NCBI GenBank assembly: GCA_964487195.1
Contig: CAZAPV010000048.1
Location: 1 to 6,007, forward strand
Reading direction: 5' to 3'
DNA from: CAZAPV01 sp964487195
GTDB lineage: Bacteria > Patescibacteriota > Patescibacteriia > SG8-24
Length of the DNA stretch: 6,007 bases
The position numbers and the translations under genes are program-made. Within the stretch, counting starts at the first letter, position 1; every line of letters starts with the position of its first letter. Shown in pieces: positions 4,636-6,007 of the stretch. The notes beneath the pieces are model-generated. The model did no database searches and was not told the origin of the DNA. It worked only from the letters and a program-made list of their open reading frames with translations.

Positions 4636-6007
4636 ATGTCCTCCCGATTCGTCCATCTCCACACGCACAGCCATTACTCGCTTTTGCAGGCGCTGCCGAA
4701 GCTGGACGAGCTGGTCGCCCGCGCGAAGGAATTGGGGATGGACGCACTCGCGCTCACCGACTACGGCGCGATGTACGGCACGATCGAATTCATCCAGGAA
4801 TGCCGCAAGGCGGGGATCAAGCCGATCATCGGCCAGTGCGCGTATCTCGCGCTCGACAAACTGACCGACAAGCGCCCGAGGATCGACGACAAACAGTCGC
4901 AGATCGTGCTCTTGGCCGAAACCGAGGAGGGGTACAAAAATCTTCTGAAACTGACGACGATCGCGCACCTCGAGGGTTTTTATTACAAACCGCGCATCGA
5001 CAAAGACGTTTTACGCAGCCACGCGAAGGGGCTGATCGGCCTCTCCGGCGGAGCGAAGGGGGAGATCGCCAAAGCGCTCGCGATGGATGAGTTCGGCAAA
5101 GCGGAACAGCTCGTCCGCGAGTACGTCGGCATCTTCGGCGACGGGAATTTCTTTTTGGAGATCCAGGACCATCCGGAATTGGATGAACAGTCCAGCCGCA
5201 ACCGCGACGTCATCCGCCTCTCGGAACGCACCGGCATCCCGCTCGTCGCGACGAAGGACGTCCATTATCTGAAATCCGAAGATGCCGAAGCGCACGACGT
5301 GCTGCTGTGCATCGGCGAAGGACGGACGCTCGACGACGAGCGCCGGCCGCGCATGACCGACGCCGACTATTCGTTCGTGGACGGTGGCCACATGGAGCGA
5401 GCGTTCGCGGATCGGCCGGACGCGATTCAGAACACGCGCGCGATCGCCGACCGCTGCAACGTGAATTTGGAACTCGGCAAATGGAACTTCGCCAATTACG
5501 AACTTCCGCCCGGCGAAACGTACGAATCGTATTTTCGCCGCCTCGTCGAGGAGGGGATCGTCCGTAAAGTGCCGGAAGTGACGAAGGAGATCCGCGACCG
5601 GCTCGACTACGAACTCACGATCATCTGCGACAAAGGATACGCGCCGTATTTTCTGGTCGTTTCCGATTACATGCGCTGGGCGAAGCGGCAGGGGATCATC
5701 ACGACCACGCGCGGTTCGGCCGCCGGCTCGCTCGTCTCTTACGCGATCGACATCGTTCCCGTCAATCCGCTCACGTACAAACTGCCGTTCGAGCGGTTCC
5801 TGAATCCGTTCCGTCCTTCGCCGCCCGATATCGACGGCGATTTCGAGGACTCGCGCCGCGACGAAGTGATCGCGTACGTCACCGAAAAATACGGGAAGGA
5901 TAAGGTCGCGCAGATCGGCACGTTCGGCACGATGGCCGCGCGCGGTTCGGTGCGCGACGTCGGCCGCGTGCTGGCGCTCCCGTACGCGCTGTGCGACCGC
6001 ATCTCCA
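4636..6007 (+). CDS. dnaE: DNA polymerase III alpha subunit, N-terminal part (3' end outside window)
   Basis: The first 457 codons of the replicative polymerase catalytic subunit; the frame is open to the right edge, and family members run about 1,000-1,200 residues. The N-terminal PHP domain covers about 5-270 ('FVHLHTHSHYSLL', 'LEIQDH', 'KDVHYL'). The C-family polymerase region follows, with 'RGSAAGSL' (359-366) and the catalytic aspartates D400 and D402 in 'PPDIDGDF'; the third catalytic aspartate lies beyond the window. Glycine 401 replaces the usual hydrophobic residue, and TTT (356-358) replaces the common GPG before RGSAAGS. The 'FLNPFRPSPPDID' wording fits Candidate Phyla Radiation DnaE, from memory. 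ATG 4636 is the first possible start because an in-frame TGA lies at 4630-4632. No Shine-Dalgarno is seen. Four usual PHP metal ligands are replaced (see findings). Identity is secure. Confidence 0.97.
   Translation, partial: MSSRFVHLHTHSHYSLLQALPKLDELVARAKELGMDALALTDYGAMYGTIEFIQECRKAGIKPIIGQCAYLALDKLTDKRPRIDDKQSQIVLLAETEEGYKNLLKLTTIAHLEGFYYKPRIDKDVLRSHAKGLIGLSGGAKGEIAKALAMDEFGKAEQLVREYVGIFGDGNFFLEIQDHPELDEQSSRNRDVIRLSERTGIPLVATKDVHYLKSEDAEAHDVLLCIGEGRTLDDERRPRMTDADYSFVDGGHMERAFADRPDAIQNTRAIADRCNVNLELGKWNFANYELPPGETYESYFRRLVEEGIVRKVPEVTKEIRDRLDYELTIICDKGYAPYFLVVSDYMRWAKRQGIITTTRGSAAGSLVSYAIDIVPVNPLTYKLPFERFLNPFRPSPPDIDGDFEDSRRDEVIAYVTEKYGKDKVAQIGTFGTMAARGSVRDVGRVLALPYALCDRIS

Noticed and set aside
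4448..4864. Plus-strand open frame running from the transposase region into dnaE
   Set aside because: It overlaps dnaE in another frame. Its 'VSGT' repeats simply come from reading the 12-bp DNA repeats.

Overview
The window looks like chromosomal DNA of a GC-rich bacterium, most probably a member of the Candidate Phyla Radiation (Patescibacteria). This is inferred from remembered family-level wording of three proteins: PheS with a four-cysteine insert followed by 'GWLELGGAGMLHPNVL', DnaE with 'TTTRGSAAGSL' and 'FLNPFRPSPPDID', and a tiny one-helix membrane protein of a kind common in these genomes. No 16S rRNA gene is present, so the assignment is not proven.

Layout. Positions 1-3134 hold the 3' part of pheS and all of pheT, the two subunits of phenylalanyl-tRNA synthetase, separated by a single base. 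A 7-bp tandem repeat spans the pheT stop codon. A well-formed extended -10 promoter follows (3146-3175) and drives a 98-residue single-pass membrane protein (3203-3499) that ends at a hairpin terminator (3510-3536). A second promoter and a strong Shine-Dalgarno serve a 98-residue PspC-domain membrane protein (3593-3889), also closed by its own terminator (3889-3911).

Between that terminator and the next gene lies a compact, visibly more AT-rich mobile unit (3917-4582): a REP-associated tyrosine transposase (RAYT, IS200/IS605-like Y1 HUH family) on the minus strand, framed by inverted 24-bp repeats that each fold into a 7-bp-stem hairpin with a TTTG loop. The left repeat lies inside the transposase gene and encodes its C-terminus. 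From 4636 to the window end, the plus strand carries the first 457 codons of dnaE, the replicative polymerase alpha subunit, open at the right edge.

How the genes relate. pheS and pheT make one enzyme. The two small membrane proteins are separately promoted and terminated, so they are independent units, not an operon. The RAYT unit sits in a gap between a terminator and the dnaE start, where it does little harm. The points most worth a second look are the RAYT/REP architecture, with a stop codon supplied from just outside the repeat, and a PHP domain in DnaE that seems to have lost four of its nine usual metal ligands. I found no CRISPR array, tRNA, rRNA, toxin-antitoxin or defence locus, and no convincing new multi-gene system.
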